From positions 41,170 through 105,169 of the forward strand of contig JAKSMX010000007.1 of NCBI GenBank assembly GCA_024400305.1: a DNA stretch of 64,000 nt, read 5' to 3'. Below the pieces are notes generated by a model, which saw only the letters and a program-made list of their open reading frames with translations, did not search any database and was not told the DNA's origin. How positions within the stretch are numbered: position 1 is the stretch's first letter; each line of letters starts with the position of its first letter. This document shows, one piece after another, positions 32,957 to 41,533 of the stretch. The stretch comes from Bacteroidales bacterium (GTDB taxonomy: Bacteria > Bacteroidota > Bacteroidia > Bacteroidales > F082). Position numbers and translations under genes: made by a program.

Positions 32957-34087
32957 CTAAAACATCCGTTTCAACCATTGATCCATGAAGCGATCGTAAA
33001 CCATATAACCTTCGGGGAGACGATAGAGAAGCTCTTTTTCAGTGAGGACATCAAGTGCGGTTTTGACGCTGCTGGCTCCGGCAAGATTGTGCTTGCCGAT
33101 GAACTCTTTGCTTAGAGGTTGCCCAACGATTCCTTCGACAGCTATGGCACGCAAAAGCGATGACTGATTGATTGTGAGGAAAGACATAAGATTTTCGTAT
33201 TGTGGCGACTTGCTTTTGACAACATCGAGAACTGCTTCTTTGAGTTGAGAAACAGTGGATATGTTTTTGTATTGTTCGTAGAAACGGTTTAAAATTGTTT
33301 GGATATACCATGTGTAGCCGTCGAACATGATGTAGAGTTCGTGAAAGATATCGTGACTTAGGCTGCCCTTGTTTTTTACAAAAAAACCGTTGGCGAACTG
33401 ATAATAGGTTTCTTCCTCAAGCGGAGCAAGATTCATTATTTCGGTGCTTTGATAGAAAGGACGCTTCGGCGATGTAAACATCTCAAACATGAGATGTTTT
33501 TTACTGCCGGAGAATATGAAGTGCACATTGTGGGCGAACTGGATGTAGGAGCGTAACAAGGCTTCGGTGCCAGTTTCGGGATATTCGTTGATTTGCTGAA
33601 ACTCGTCGATGGCTATGAAAACCTCGCGCTGGAGCTTGCCGAGATAGCCGAAGATGTTGCGTATGGTAATGTCGGACTGTGAGGGTTCGACACTAACCGA
33701 CACGCTTGGCATGCCTGTCAAGGCATCAAGACCTACGACTGGACGCAAAGAAGCCAGCATATCGAGAGCCTTGCGGCCGAACATCCTGGTTCTGGATAGT
33801 GATTCGTTGAGAACAGCACTGCCGAGCATACGCACTAACTCACTCTGATTTTTGGTAGGAAAGATGTCGATGTAGATACAGAGAGCATCCTTGTTTTCGG
33901 CTTTTATTTGATGAAAAGAATTCCAAATAAGTCCTGTTTTGCCTAATCTACGTGGAGAAATAAGTGTAACATTTCGCCCATTATAGAGGGTTGAAGACAG
34001 TTTTTTAGTTTCTTCGATGCGGTCACAAAAATAATCAGGATCTTCGTAACCTTGGCAAATAAAAGGATTTACAAGTTTTTTCTTCAT
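32957..34087 (-). CDS. P-loop ATPase of the archaeal-ATPase/STAND-like type
   Basis: 376 aa. Walker A is PRRLGKTG (about 45-52) in TLISPRRLGKTGLIW; Walker B is IAIDEFQQI. IFSGSKKHLMFEMF is a sensor-like region and the C-terminus is a winged-helix-like segment (LLRAIAVEGIVGQPLSKEF, then YMVYDRFMDQWLKRMF). Such ATPases are frequent in Bacteroidetes; the function is unknown. The promoter and a repeated operator-like sequence are at 34114-34158. Confidence 0.75.
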   Translation of the reverse strand: MKKKLVNPFICQGYEDPDYFCDRIEETKKLSSTLYNGRNVTLISPRRLGKTGLIWNSFHQIKAENKDALCIYIDIFPTKNQSELVRMLGSAVLNESLSRTRMFGRKALDMLASLRPVVGLDALTGMPSVSVSVEPSQSDITIRNIFGYLGKLQREVFIAIDEFQQINEYPETGTEALLRSYIQFAHNVHFIFSGSKKHLMFEMFTSPKRPFYQSTEIMNLAPLEEETYYQFANGFFVKNKGSLSHDIFHELYIMFDGYTWYIQTILNRFYEQYKNISTVSQLKEAVLDVVKSKSPQYENLMSFLTINQSSLLRAIAVEGIVGQPLSKEFIGKHNLAGASSVKTALDVLTEKELLYRLPEGYMVYDRFMDQWLKRMF

Positions 34088-34113
34088 AACACTTACATAA
34101 AAATTAAATAAAA

Positions 34114-34158
34114 TGCATTACAGAAATTCCGTTACAGAAATTCCGTAATGCAAAAATA
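34114..34158 (-). promoter_or_regulatory. Promoter and operator-like repeats for the ATPase
   Basis: On the minus strand TATTTTTG (34151-34158) fits the -7 element. Directly downstream, TGCATTAC (34114-34121) and GTAATGCA (34145-34152) are an 8-bp inverted repeat that encloses two direct copies of CAGAAATTCCG (34121-34131, 34135-34145). The repeats cover the expected transcription start, so a repressor site is plausible. Confidence 0.6.
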
Positions 34159-34290
34159 GACAAAATTTGTTTATAGAACGCCAAAATGTTATATTATTTT
34201 TTATTTTGGCTTGATATAAGCATAAAAGTGAAATAAAAAATATTCATTATGGTGCGATAAATCCATTAAAATCTATTAAAATTTATTCAT

Positions 34291-34321
34291 ATTTGTAATG
34301 TTCAAAAAAAAGAGTACTTTT
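34291..34321 (+). promoter_or_regulatory. Complete Bacteroidetes housekeeping promoter for the response regulator
   Basis: TTTG (34291-34294), 19 bases, then TACTTTTG (34314-34321): an exact match to TTTG-N19-TAnnTTTG. The regulator gene is therefore not predicted to need sigma-54, and no TTGGACA palindrome is nearby. Confidence 0.8.
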
Positions 34322-34337
34322 GCAAAAATTTTCGCTC

Positions 34338-35714
34338 ATGAACCACAGCATCCTCATCGTTGACGACAACCGCGGCATCCTCTCCGCACTGAAACTGACT
34401 TTAGGTCACGACTTCAAGAATATAACCACGCTTTCATCACCGAAGACGCTCATCAGCGAACTGTCTGAAAACCAATACGATGTGGTGCTTTTGGACATGA
34501 ACTTCACCGAAGACACAAACACCGGCAACGAAGGGCTTTTCTGGCTCTCGGAGATAAAAAAAAGTTTCGACACCGAAGTCGTACTTTTCACCGCCTACGC
34601 CGACATCGAGCTCGCCGTCACCGGGATAAAACGCGGCGCATACGACTTCATCGTGAAGCCGTGGGACAACGGGAAACTCATCAAGACGCTTGTCGATGCG
34701 GCGAACCTGACAACAAAAAAACGTGACAAAAACGCGGAGACGCTCCGCAGCGCATCTCAACGTCAGAATGAAAACGAATCCGGGAACGTGATGTTCTGGG
34801 GCGAATCAGCCGCCATGCAGTCACTGCGCCGCCTCGTGGAGAAAGCCGCCCCGAGCGACGCAAGCGTCCTCATCACAGGCGAGAACGGCACCGGCAAAGA
34901 CCTGCTCGCCAAAGAGATACACAACCTTTCACCAAGAAAATCAATGTCTTTCGTCGCCGTTGACATGGGTTCGATGCCGGAGACGCTGTTCGAGAGCGAA
35001 CTGTTCGGACACGTCAGAGGAGCCTTCACCGACGCCAAGAGCGACCGCGCCGGAAAGTTCGAAGCCGCCAATAAAGGCACACTTTTCTTCGACGAAATCG
35101 GGAACATCCCGCTGCATCTCCAGGCCAAGCTGCTCCGCGTACTGCAAAACCGCACCATCACTCGCATCGGCGACAACAAAGTGATTCCTGTCGACATACG
35201 CCTCGTCTGCGCCACAAACATGGACATCGAGAAAATGGTGAAAGACGGCACCTTCCGCGAAGACTTATACTACAGAATCAACACGATAAAGATACAGCTG
35301 CCCACATTGAGGCAACGCCGCGAAGACATCATCCCGTTGGCAGAAATGTTCATCCAACATTTTGCAAATCAATATAATAAGACCTTAAACGGCATCAGCG
35401 ACGAGGCGAAGGAGACGCTCGTCAACTGCAAATGGGGAGGCAACATCCGCGAGCTGCAGAACTGCGTCGAGAAAGCCGTGGTGCTATGCGAAAGCAAAAC
35501 GTTGCAAAAGTCCGACTTCCAACTGAATTACCTCGAACTATGGGAGCCTGAAGAACCGGCAAAAGCCGAAGAGGACGCCACGCTCGACGAAATAGAGAAA
35601 AACGCCATCCTCAACGTGATGAGAAAATACGACGGCAACCTCACACTCGTCGCCAGACACCTGAATATCAGCCGGCAGACCCTTTACAACAAACTAAACA
35701 AATACGGCCTCTGA
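34338..35714 (+). CDS. Sigma-54-dependent NtrC-family response regulator
   Basis: 458 aa from ATG 34338 (MNHSILIVDDNRG). The receiver domain has Asp9-Asp10, the phosphoacceptor Asp53 and Lys107. The AAA+ domain has Walker A GENGTGKD (181-188), GAFTDA (228-233) in place of the sigma-54-contact GAFTGA, and Walker B TLFFDEIG (248-255). The C-terminus is a Fis-type helix-turn-helix (LVARHLNISRQTLYNKLNKY). The family is activated by phosphorylation, assembles on enhancers about 100 bp upstream and opens sigma-54 promoters. Its stop overlaps the kinase ATG by one base. I infer that it acts on the three exporter promoters at 16777, 20374 and 26517, whose sites have the right form. Confidence 0.92.
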   Translation: MNHSILIVDDNRGILSALKLTLGHDFKNITTLSSPKTLISELSENQYDVVLLDMNFTEDTNTGNEGLFWLSEIKKSFDTEVVLFTAYADIELAVTGIKRGAYDFIVKPWDNGKLIKTLVDAANLTTKKRDKNAETLRSASQRQNENESGNVMFWGESAAMQSLRRLVEKAAPSDASVLITGENGTGKDLLAKEIHNLSPRKSMSFVAVDMGSMPETLFESELFGHVRGAFTDAKSDRAGKFEAANKGTLFFDEIGNIPLHLQAKLLRVLQNRTITRIGDNKVIPVDIRLVCATNMDIEKMVKDGTFREDLYYRINTIKIQLPTLRQRREDIIPLAEMFIQHFANQYNKTLNGISDEAKETLVNCKWGGNIRELQNCVEKAVVLCESKTLQKSDFQLNYLELWEPEEPAKAEEDATLDEIEKNAILNVMRKYDGNLTLVARHLNISRQTLYNKLNKYGL

Positions 35715-37006
35715 TGCTCAAGAAAGTCGTCATATCACTCATCACTCTCATTGTTTTCACGTTGGGGACGTTCATTCTGTTTTTCAATGAGTTATATATC
35801 GCGGCATCTTTGGCGACACTTGCGACAGCCGGGATTTTCATCGCGCTGGTTTTACAATATCAGGAGAACACGAAGAAACTCATCTTCACCCTGAATGCCT
35901 TGGAATCAGACGATTTCGCTTTCCATTTCGATGACAGATTCTCCAGAAGCAAAGACACCGACAAGATCTTCAACTACATGCTGAACCGCATCAAGGACAT
36001 GACGGAACGCCACAAACTCGAACTTGAGGAACGCGAACGTTATTACGAGACGATGCTCGAACGCGCCGACACCGGAATCATCGCCGTCAACGAAAAAAAC
36101 AATGTCATATACAGAAACACCAAAGCATTGAGTCTCATCGGGTTGCCGGTCTTAAACAATTTAGTTCAAATCAAAAACATCGACACGAAACTTTACGAGA
36201 CGTTTCGTGACGCCGACGAAGGCAACGACCGAAAAGTCAGTTTCAGCAACGAGCACGGCAACATCACGCTTTCGATTGCCTGTTCAAGGGTGACAATCAA
36301 AGACAAGGATGTCAAAATATTGGCAGTCAATAACATAAGCGACGACATTGAGGCAAACGAAGTCGAGGCGTGGACACGTCTGATCCGCGTCCTGACACAC
36401 GAGATCATGAACTCCATCTCCCCTGTCGCCTCGTTAAGTGAAACATTGTCAAAGTTTTACGGCAACGGGAACGCCGAACTCAAGGAAGGTCTCGACGTAA
36501 TCAACAAAACCAGCCGCAGACTAATCGACTTCGTTGAATCATACCGCAGCATAACACGAATCAACAAGCCGATAAGAAAAGCCATTCCTTTCAACCAACT
36601 GATTAACAACATTCTGACACTTGAAAAAGAAGAATTTTCGGCCAACGACATCAGCGTTGAGGTGACGGCCAACCGCGACGACATCATGCTCTACATTGAC
36701 GAAAGCCAGATTTCGCAGGTTATAATCAATGTCATCAAAAACGCTATTCAGGCTGATGCCAACAGATTGAGAATCAGAGCTTTCATCGACAAAGACGAAG
36801 TCATCAGGATTGAGTTCGCCAACAACGGCACCCCGATTTCAAAGTCGATGTCGGAGCAGATCTTCGTGCCATTCTACACCACGAAGCCGTCGGGCAACGG
36901 CATCGGGCTGAGCATCTCGAAAAAGATCATGCAGAACCACGACGGGGCCATACAGCTTTTGCGGTCGAACGACAAAGAGACGGTCTTCCTGATTGTCTTC
37001 AGGTAG
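35714..37006 (+). CDS. Sensor histidine kinase, partner of the sigma-54 regulator
   Basis: 430 aa. Two close N-terminal membrane helices (residues 5-23 and 28-47) leave almost no periplasmic loop, so the stimulus is probably sensed in the membrane or cytoplasm. A PAS-like segment (ERADTGIIAVNEKNNVIYRN) follows, then the H box with His229 (RVLTHEIMNSISPV), the N box (VIINVIKNAIQADA) and the G boxes (PFYTTKPSGNGIGLSISKK). The order and overlap with the regulator make it the cognate kinase. Kinases of this NtrY-like form are typically found beside exporter operons in Bacteroidetes. The signal is unknown. Confidence 0.9.
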   Translation: MLKKVVISLITLIVFTLGTFILFFNELYIAASLATLATAGIFIALVLQYQENTKKLIFTLNALESDDFAFHFDDRFSRSKDTDKIFNYMLNRIKDMTERHKLELEERERYYETMLERADTGIIAVNEKNNVIYRNTKALSLIGLPVLNNLVQIKNIDTKLYETFRDADEGNDRKVSFSNEHGNITLSIACSRVTIKDKDVKILAVNNISDDIEANEVEAWTRLIRVLTHEIMNSISPVASLSETLSKFYGNGNAELKEGLDVINKTSRRLIDFVESYRSITRINKPIRKAIPFNQLINNILTLEKEEFSANDISVEVTANRDDIMLYIDESQISQVIINVIKNAIQADANRLRIRAFIDKDEVIRIEFANNGTPISKSMSEQIFVPFYTTKPSGNGIGLSISKKIMQNHDGAIQLLRSNDKETVFLIVFR

Positions 37007-37053
37007 AAATTGTTTTAATTGATGCAGGTCGGTTCAAAAAGCCACATTGCACC

Positions 37054-37100
37054 AAATTCTTTCCAATTTTTGAAATATTGGAAAGAATTTTATATCTTTG
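37054..37100 (+). promoter_or_regulatory. Fic gene promoter with a perfect 14-bp inverted repeat
   Basis: AAATTCTTTCCAAT (37054-37067) and ATTGGAAAGAATTT (37077-37090) are perfect reverse complements, 9 bases apart. TTTG at 37069-37072 and TATCTTTG at 37093-37100 (20 bases between) make a good housekeeping promoter, so the palindrome covers the -33 element and the spacer. A repressor bound here would block transcription; the Fic protein's own C-terminal winged helix is a candidate. Confidence 0.75.
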
Positions 37101-37119
37101 CCGGAAATTTCAGAGAGAT

Positions 37120-38421
37120 ATGATAGAGAAACCACCTTTTGTTGATGCCGAAAAACTGGCAGAGGTTTTATGGAAAGAGCCATCGGATGAATTACGCAGA
37201 ATCATTGAGAACATCAACGATGACTATGCTCCATGGAGTTCGGTGAAATACAAGAAGACTCCGCAGGGCGTCACATGCGATGACCTCTGGGCTTTGGTCA
37301 AGGCGGAGCGTTACAAGACGTATCAGCCGGTATGGGAAAAATACGGGATAGGTTTCTCTCTCACGAACCACATGCAGCGTCAGTGTCATGATTTTGACAT
37401 GAACTTCGGCGGGACATGGGCTTCAAATTCCGTGATTCCCAATGTCAAGGAACGTTATCTCGTCGGTTCTCTGATGGAAGAGGCCATCGCTTCAAGCCAG
37501 ATGGAAGGCGCATCTACGACAAGAAAGGTCGCGAAAGAGATGTTGAGGAAAAAGACAAGTCCCAAAGGCAAATCCCAACAGATGATTTATAACAACTACC
37601 AGACAATCAATTTCATTGTCGGGAAGAAAGACGAGAACCTCACCGTTGAATTGCTTCTTGAAGTTCACAAGTTGATGACAGAGAACACTTTGGATAATCC
37701 AGATGACGCAGGACGTTTTCGCGCCAATGATGATGTTGTTGTCGAAAACGGCATCACTCACGAGGTCGTCCACACCCCGCCGGCATTTGAGGAAATCCCC
37801 GGATTTGTTGATGAACTGTGTGCCTTTTTCAATGAGAAAGATGCACAAACATTCATCCATCCGATAATACGTGGCATCATAATCCATTTTATGATTTCAT
37901 ACGTCCATCCGTTTGCCGACGGGAACGGACGCACGGCGAGAGCGTTGTTTTACTGGTACATGCTCAAGCAAGGTTATTGGCTGACAGAATACCTGTCAAT
38001 TTCAAGAATCATAGCGAGGTCAAAAAAATCCTACGAAAAATCTTTTCTCAATGCTGAATCTGACGGCAACGACATCGGATATTTCATCGCATATAATCTG
38101 CATGTTTTGGAACAGGCTTACAACGACCTTCAGCAGTACATCAAGCGGAAGATGGATGAGAAAAAAGCAGCCCGCTCGCTATTGCGTATCGGCGGAATCA
38201 ACGAACGGCAGGCTGAAATCATCAATATTTTTTACGACAACCCGGCGGAAGTCATTACTGTCAAGGATTTGCAGGAACGGTTCGGCATCACGGCGACTAC
38301 GGCAAAAACAGATGTCAACGGGCTGCTTTCAATGTCAATTTTGAATGAAATATCATTCAACAAGGTCAAGAAAGGCTATGTCAAAGGTGACAAATTTGAC
38401 GAAATAGTCAATTTTCAATGA
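37120..38421 (+). CDS. Fic-family AMP-transferase with C-terminal winged helix
   Basis: 433 aa from ATG 37120, chosen because it follows the promoter and an AGAGAG ribosome-binding stretch; a longer frame starts inside the promoter. The Fic motif HPFADGNGRTAR is at 263-274. An inhibitory-helix motif S-S-Q-M-E-G (125-130), of the [ST]xxxE[GN] type, lies N-terminal, making it a self-inhibited class II Fic protein. The C-terminus (LRIGGINERQAEIINIFYDN ... DLQERFGITATTAKTDVNGL) is a helix-turn-helix. Such proteins add AMP to target proteins; many Bacteroidetes copies are orphan. No antitoxin gene is next to it. Confidence 0.88.
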   Translation: MIEKPPFVDAEKLAEVLWKEPSDELRRIIENINDDYAPWSSVKYKKTPQGVTCDDLWALVKAERYKTYQPVWEKYGIGFSLTNHMQRQCHDFDMNFGGTWASNSVIPNVKERYLVGSLMEEAIASSQMEGASTTRKVAKEMLRKKTSPKGKSQQMIYNNYQTINFIVGKKDENLTVELLLEVHKLMTENTLDNPDDAGRFRANDDVVVENGITHEVVHTPPAFEEIPGFVDELCAFFNEKDAQTFIHPIIRGIIIHFMISYVHPFADGNGRTARALFYWYMLKQGYWLTEYLSISRIIARSKKSYEKSFLNAESDGNDIGYFIAYNLHVLEQAYNDLQQYIKRKMDEKKAARSLLRIGGINERQAEIINIFYDNPAEVITVKDLQERFGITATTAKTDVNGLLSMSILNEISFNKVKKGYVKGDKFDEIVNFQ

Positions 38422-38440
38422 TATTTGATTGACAATCAAT

Positions 38441-38665
38441 TTAATACTCGTCTTCGTGGAAGAAGAAATCCTCTTTTGTCGGGTAATCAGGCCAGAGGTC
38501 TTCGATGCGTTCGTAAACGTCACCGTCTTCGTCCTCAAGATCTTCAAGATTTTCGATAATCTCACGTGGCAATCCGTATCTCATTGCCCATTCAAGAAGT
38601 TCCTCTCTTGTTGCCGGCCATGGAGCATCCTCCATCTTCGACGCTAATTCTAATGTCCAATACAT
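38441..38665 (-). CDS. DUF2795-like small acidic protein
   Basis: 74 aa (MYWTLELASKMEDAPWPATR). The segment PWPATREELLEWAMRYGLPR, followed by a helix with ENLEDL, is the usual DUF2795 pattern; the rest is very acidic (LEDEDGDVYERIEDLW) and ends in FFFHEDEY. Function is not known. It converges on the Fic gene with about 20 bp between the stops. Confidence 0.7.
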   Translation of the reverse strand: MYWTLELASKMEDAPWPATREELLEWAMRYGLPREIIENLEDLEDEDGDVYERIEDLWPDYPTKEDFFFHEDEY

Positions 38666-38825
38666 TGCACTAAATTTTTAATTTTTCGGGGTGCAAAAAT
38701 ACTACAAAAATAAAATTTGTCAAGTGTTTTTTTCAAAAACAACATAATAATTTAACCATCAATATGTTAAATCAGAATTTCACTCTTTATTCCCCACTCC
38801 GAAAACTCTAATATAAAAACAAAAA

Positions 38826-38900
38826 CTCCACTCTAAACCATTAAAACTCCACTCTAAACCATTAAAACCCCACTCTAAACCCTCAAAATTCCACTCTAAA
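38826..38900. repeat. 21-bp tandem repeat, about 3.6 copies
   Basis: The unit CTCCACTCTAAACCATTAAA plus one A starts at 38826 and 38847 (identical), at 38868 with four changes, and at 38889 as a partial copy. It lies downstream of the cobalamin adenosyltransferase gene. It has no spacers and is a minisatellite, not a CRISPR array. Confidence 0.8.
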
Positions 38901-38906
38901 AAATCG

Positions 38907-39443
38907 TCAGCATTCTTCGGGCTGCCATTTCCTGTCGTTCTCGACAAACGTCCTCGACATCACGAAGAAGAAGTCGGAGAGCCTGTTGAGGTATTTCAGA
39001 ATCGTCTCGCCGACTTCAAAATCCCTGCTCATCCTCACCGCCGCGCGTTCCGCGCGGCGGCACACGGTGCGGCACACATGGCATCTCGACGCCAAGATGT
39101 TGCCGCCCGGAACTATCAGGCTGTTCAGTGCCGGCAGTTCCGCATTCATGGCGTCGATGTTTCTTTCAAGATACTCCACGTCGGCGTCGGTCAGCCGCGG
39201 AAGCCGTTTCTTCAGGTCGCTGCCGTCGTCGGTTGCGAGGAGGCATTCCGCCACCATCAGTTTCTTCTGTATCTCGGCAAATTGCTCCTGAAACTGCTCC
39301 GTCGAGTCCATCAGGACAGCGACGAAAGCACTCAGCTCGTCCAAAGTGCCGTAAGCCTCCAGACGCACGTCGTCCTTCCCGACACGCGTCCCGTTCACCA
39401 ACGACGTCGTCCCACTGTCACCCGTTTTTGTATAAATCTTCAT
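38907..39443 (-). CDS. Corrinoid (cob(I)alamin) adenosyltransferase, PduO type
   Basis: 178 aa from ATG 39443 (MKIYTKTGDSGTTSLVNGTR, the nucleotide-binding start of PduO-type enzymes). The later landmarks RLEAYGTLDELSAFV, GGNILASRCHVCRTVCRRAE and LKYLNRLSDFFFVMSR are all family typical. It transfers an adenosyl group from ATP to cob(I)alamin to make adenosylcobalamin. An in-frame extension to 39485 overlaps the upstream gene region and is not needed. It lies 48 bp after the methyltransferase relic on the same strand. Confidence 0.92.
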   Translation of the reverse strand: MKIYTKTGDSGTTSLVNGTRVGKDDVRLEAYGTLDELSAFVAVLMDSTEQFQEQFAEIQKKLMVAECLLATDDGSDLKKRLPRLTDADVEYLERNIDAMNAELPALNSLIVPGGNILASRCHVCRTVCRRAERAAVRMSRDFEVGETILKYLNRLSDFFFVMSRTFVENDRKWQPEEC

Positions 39444-39491
39444 AACCAAATTCCTTAAGTTCCTTAAATTCCACAATCTCCTCAAACTCCT

Positions 39492-39842
39492 CTAAACCCT
39501 CAACACAAAATGTTCTTTTTTCAATCTTTCCATGATGAAGACCAGTCCGAAACTCCAACAGTCAATGCTCAGACTCACATTCCCGTCCTTGCAGAGCCTC
39601 TTCCAGTCGTCTTCGTTTTTCCTGTTTTCATGAATGCCTTTGACCACCATGATGCAATCGTCTTCCTTGAAAATCAAAGGGTTGTCGTTGACAAAGGCCT
39701 TCAGCCTTCTGTCAAGTTCCGCCTCCCTGCCTTTTCCGGGCAGATGTTTCAGCACCTTGTTGTAAAGGTCAAAAACGAGAGGCGAATGGAGACGGAAATC
39801 CCCCTTCGCCTTTCGCAGATATTTGAAATAGCTGATAATCAC
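39492..39842 (-). CDS. Internally deleted relic of a class I SAM methyltransferase
   Basis: 116 aa starting with GTG at 39842, directly after the TAA of the T9SS gene. The N-terminus (YFKYLRKAKGDFRLHSPLVF) matches the start of a Bacteroidetes methyltransferase family of about 240 aa that has an HSPFVF motif. The C-terminus (DDCIMVVKGIHENRKNEDDW ... VSLSIDCWSFGLVFI ... KEHFVLRV) matches the end of the same family. The SAM-binding core of roughly 130 residues between them is missing, so the product cannot bind SAM as usual. Either it is decaying, or it is a small protein of its own. The comparison is from memory. Confidence 0.55.
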   Translation of the reverse strand: MIISYFKYLRKAKGDFRLHSPLVFDLYNKVLKHLPGKGREAELDRRLKAFVNDNPLIFKEDDCIMVVKGIHENRKNEDDWKRLCKDGNVSLSIDCWSFGLVFIMERLKKEHFVLRV

Positions 39843-41498
39843 TTATTCCTTGACAAATTTGACGACCGATGCGCCCATCCTCACGAAATAGACACCGCTG
39901 CCGAGTTCAGAAACGTTGACGTTGTTTTCGCCTGCCACAGCGTTGACGCTCATCACCGTGCGGCCTGTCATGTCGATGATTTCAACCGTGGCGTCGTTTT
40001 CGGCGTTGAAGCTGAAGCTCGAATTTGCCGGATTCGGATAGATGTTCAAAGCCGAGGCGTTGACTTCCTCAACGGCATCGTAGCCCATGCCATAGACTTC
40101 GACGTCGGTGATTTCCCATGTCGAAGCCTCCGCAGCCGACGATGTATAGACGAAAGCGATGTAAAGCGAGTTGGCGTTTTCTATTTCCAATGTCAGTTCG
40201 CCCGACTCCTGCCAGACGTAGTTGCCTTCCGACCAGTCGAATTCATCGGTGATGTCTTCCCACTGGAAGTCATTCGGGTCGCCTTGTCCGTCGTATGCGC
40301 CAGAAACCAAGACCATCAGGGCGTTGCCGTCGAACTTATAGGCATTCTCGAAGCTGATGGAGATGCTTTCATATTTGCCGTTTGCGAAGAGGTTCGGTGA
40401 GATGAGCCAGTCTTCATTCACGTTTGAAGCGCCGCTTGCATAGCCGCTCATCTTCGCGAAGTTGACACCGCTGTACGATGAAGGCGCCCACTCCTGTTCG
40501 CCGATGACGTTGTAAGCCGTGAACGGGGCGAGGCTGCCGTTGAAGTCTGTGTCAACGAGACAGGTCACGTTTTCCGTTGTCACAGAAACGGTCGGATATG
40601 TCCCGTCGGTTTTGTAATTGATGTTTTCGCCGCTGTTGGTGTATGGGAAAATGGCAAAGTTGTATGTGGTGTTTCCCATGAGACCGTTGAATTCGCATTC
40701 TGTTTCCGAGAGGACGTTGAAAGCGACGTGGCCGTCAGAGGCGTTGAGGTCGTTGGCGACCGGCGTGCCGTCTGCCGGGACGGTGATCGCGCCTGTCGAG
40801 CCGAGCACGAGGTAGCCTCTCGGGAGCTGCGCGCCTGTCGATGCGTTCCATTCGAGGTCAACTGTCGTGCGCTCCGTTTCGGCCGTGAACTGTGTCGGGT
40901 AGCTGCTCGGTTCCGGGTCGATGGTCGGCTGTCCGCCGGCGATGAAGATATACACCTGGTCAACAATTGTTGAGTTTGAGGCATAGCAGTTGAAAAGCAC
41001 GTTGGTCAGGTCGGAGTCGTTGAAACGCATGATGTTGCGTGTGTTGCTTCCCTGCGCAACAGGCTCGCATGCGCCGTTGTCGCCGAACGTGATGACCCAT
41101 TCCCCATTGGCGTCAAGCGTACTTTGTGTCTTAAGTTTGTTGCCGTCGCTGGCTGCGGCATAAAGATAGCCGTTGTTAAGGGCGTCAAAAAATGTCCAAT
41201 GACCATTTGACGTTCCAAGGGTGAATTCGAAAGGAGCCGTCTGGCTTGTTGGGTCGGTGGCCGGAGTCACCGTGGCAACACCTCCGTTTTCACTCACTGT
41301 GAGGGCAAAACGGTTATTTGACTTTTGATATCCCATTGCATAGGCTGTCCCGTCGTCGGCGTAACCGACAAACAGGAATGATGCTCCTTCATAGAGGTCA
41401 GCAGTTGATGTCACCATGCTGTAGGTGTTTGTCTGTGCTTTCGCACCGAAGCCCAAGACCAATGCCAAGAGGCTGAATAATAATAGATTACGTTTCAT
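39843..41498 (-). CDS. T9SS-secreted protein with choice-of-anchor J-type domain
   Basis: 551 aa. Signal peptide MKRNLLLFSLLALVLGFGAK, cut near KAQ. Residues about 22-185 form a beta domain (YSMVTSTADLYEGASFLFVG) of a type also found in Bacteroidetes extracellular nucleases; 205-310 look like a fibronectin-type region; 318-470 is a choice-of-anchor J-like domain (DTDFNGSLAPFTAYNVIGEQ, EDWLISPNLF). The end (NIYPNPANSSFSFN ... GSGVYFVRMGASVVKFVKE) is a T9SS sorting domain. No enzyme motif is visible; it may bind substrates at the surface or be what remains of a larger nuclease-type protein. Confidence 0.8.
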   Translation of the reverse strand: MKRNLLLFSLLALVLGFGAKAQTNTYSMVTSTADLYEGASFLFVGYADDGTAYAMGYQKSNNRFALTVSENGGVATVTPATDPTSQTAPFEFTLGTSNGHWTFFDALNNGYLYAAASDGNKLKTQSTLDANGEWVITFGDNGACEPVAQGSNTRNIMRFNDSDLTNVLFNCYASNSTIVDQVYIFIAGGQPTIDPEPSSYPTQFTAETERTTVDLEWNASTGAQLPRGYLVLGSTGAITVPADGTPVANDLNASDGHVAFNVLSETECEFNGLMGNTTYNFAIFPYTNSGENINYKTDGTYPTVSVTTENVTCLVDTDFNGSLAPFTAYNVIGEQEWAPSSYSGVNFAKMSGYASGASNVNEDWLISPNLFANGKYESISISFENAYKFDGNALMVLVSGAYDGQGDPNDFQWEDITDEFDWSEGNYVWQESGELTLEIENANSLYIAFVYTSSAAEASTWEITDVEVYGMGYDAVEEVNASALNIYPNPANSSFSFNAENDATVEIIDMTGRTVMSVNAVAGENNVNVSELGSGVYFVRMGASVVKFVKE

Positions 41499-41533
41499 AA
41501 GCGTTTTATAATTTCTATTGACTTTTGATTTAT

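Noticed and set aside
34088-34337. Autoregulation of the sigma-54 regulator by the same palindrome
   Set aside because: No TTGGACA site or -24 element is upstream; a complete housekeeping promoter is there instead.
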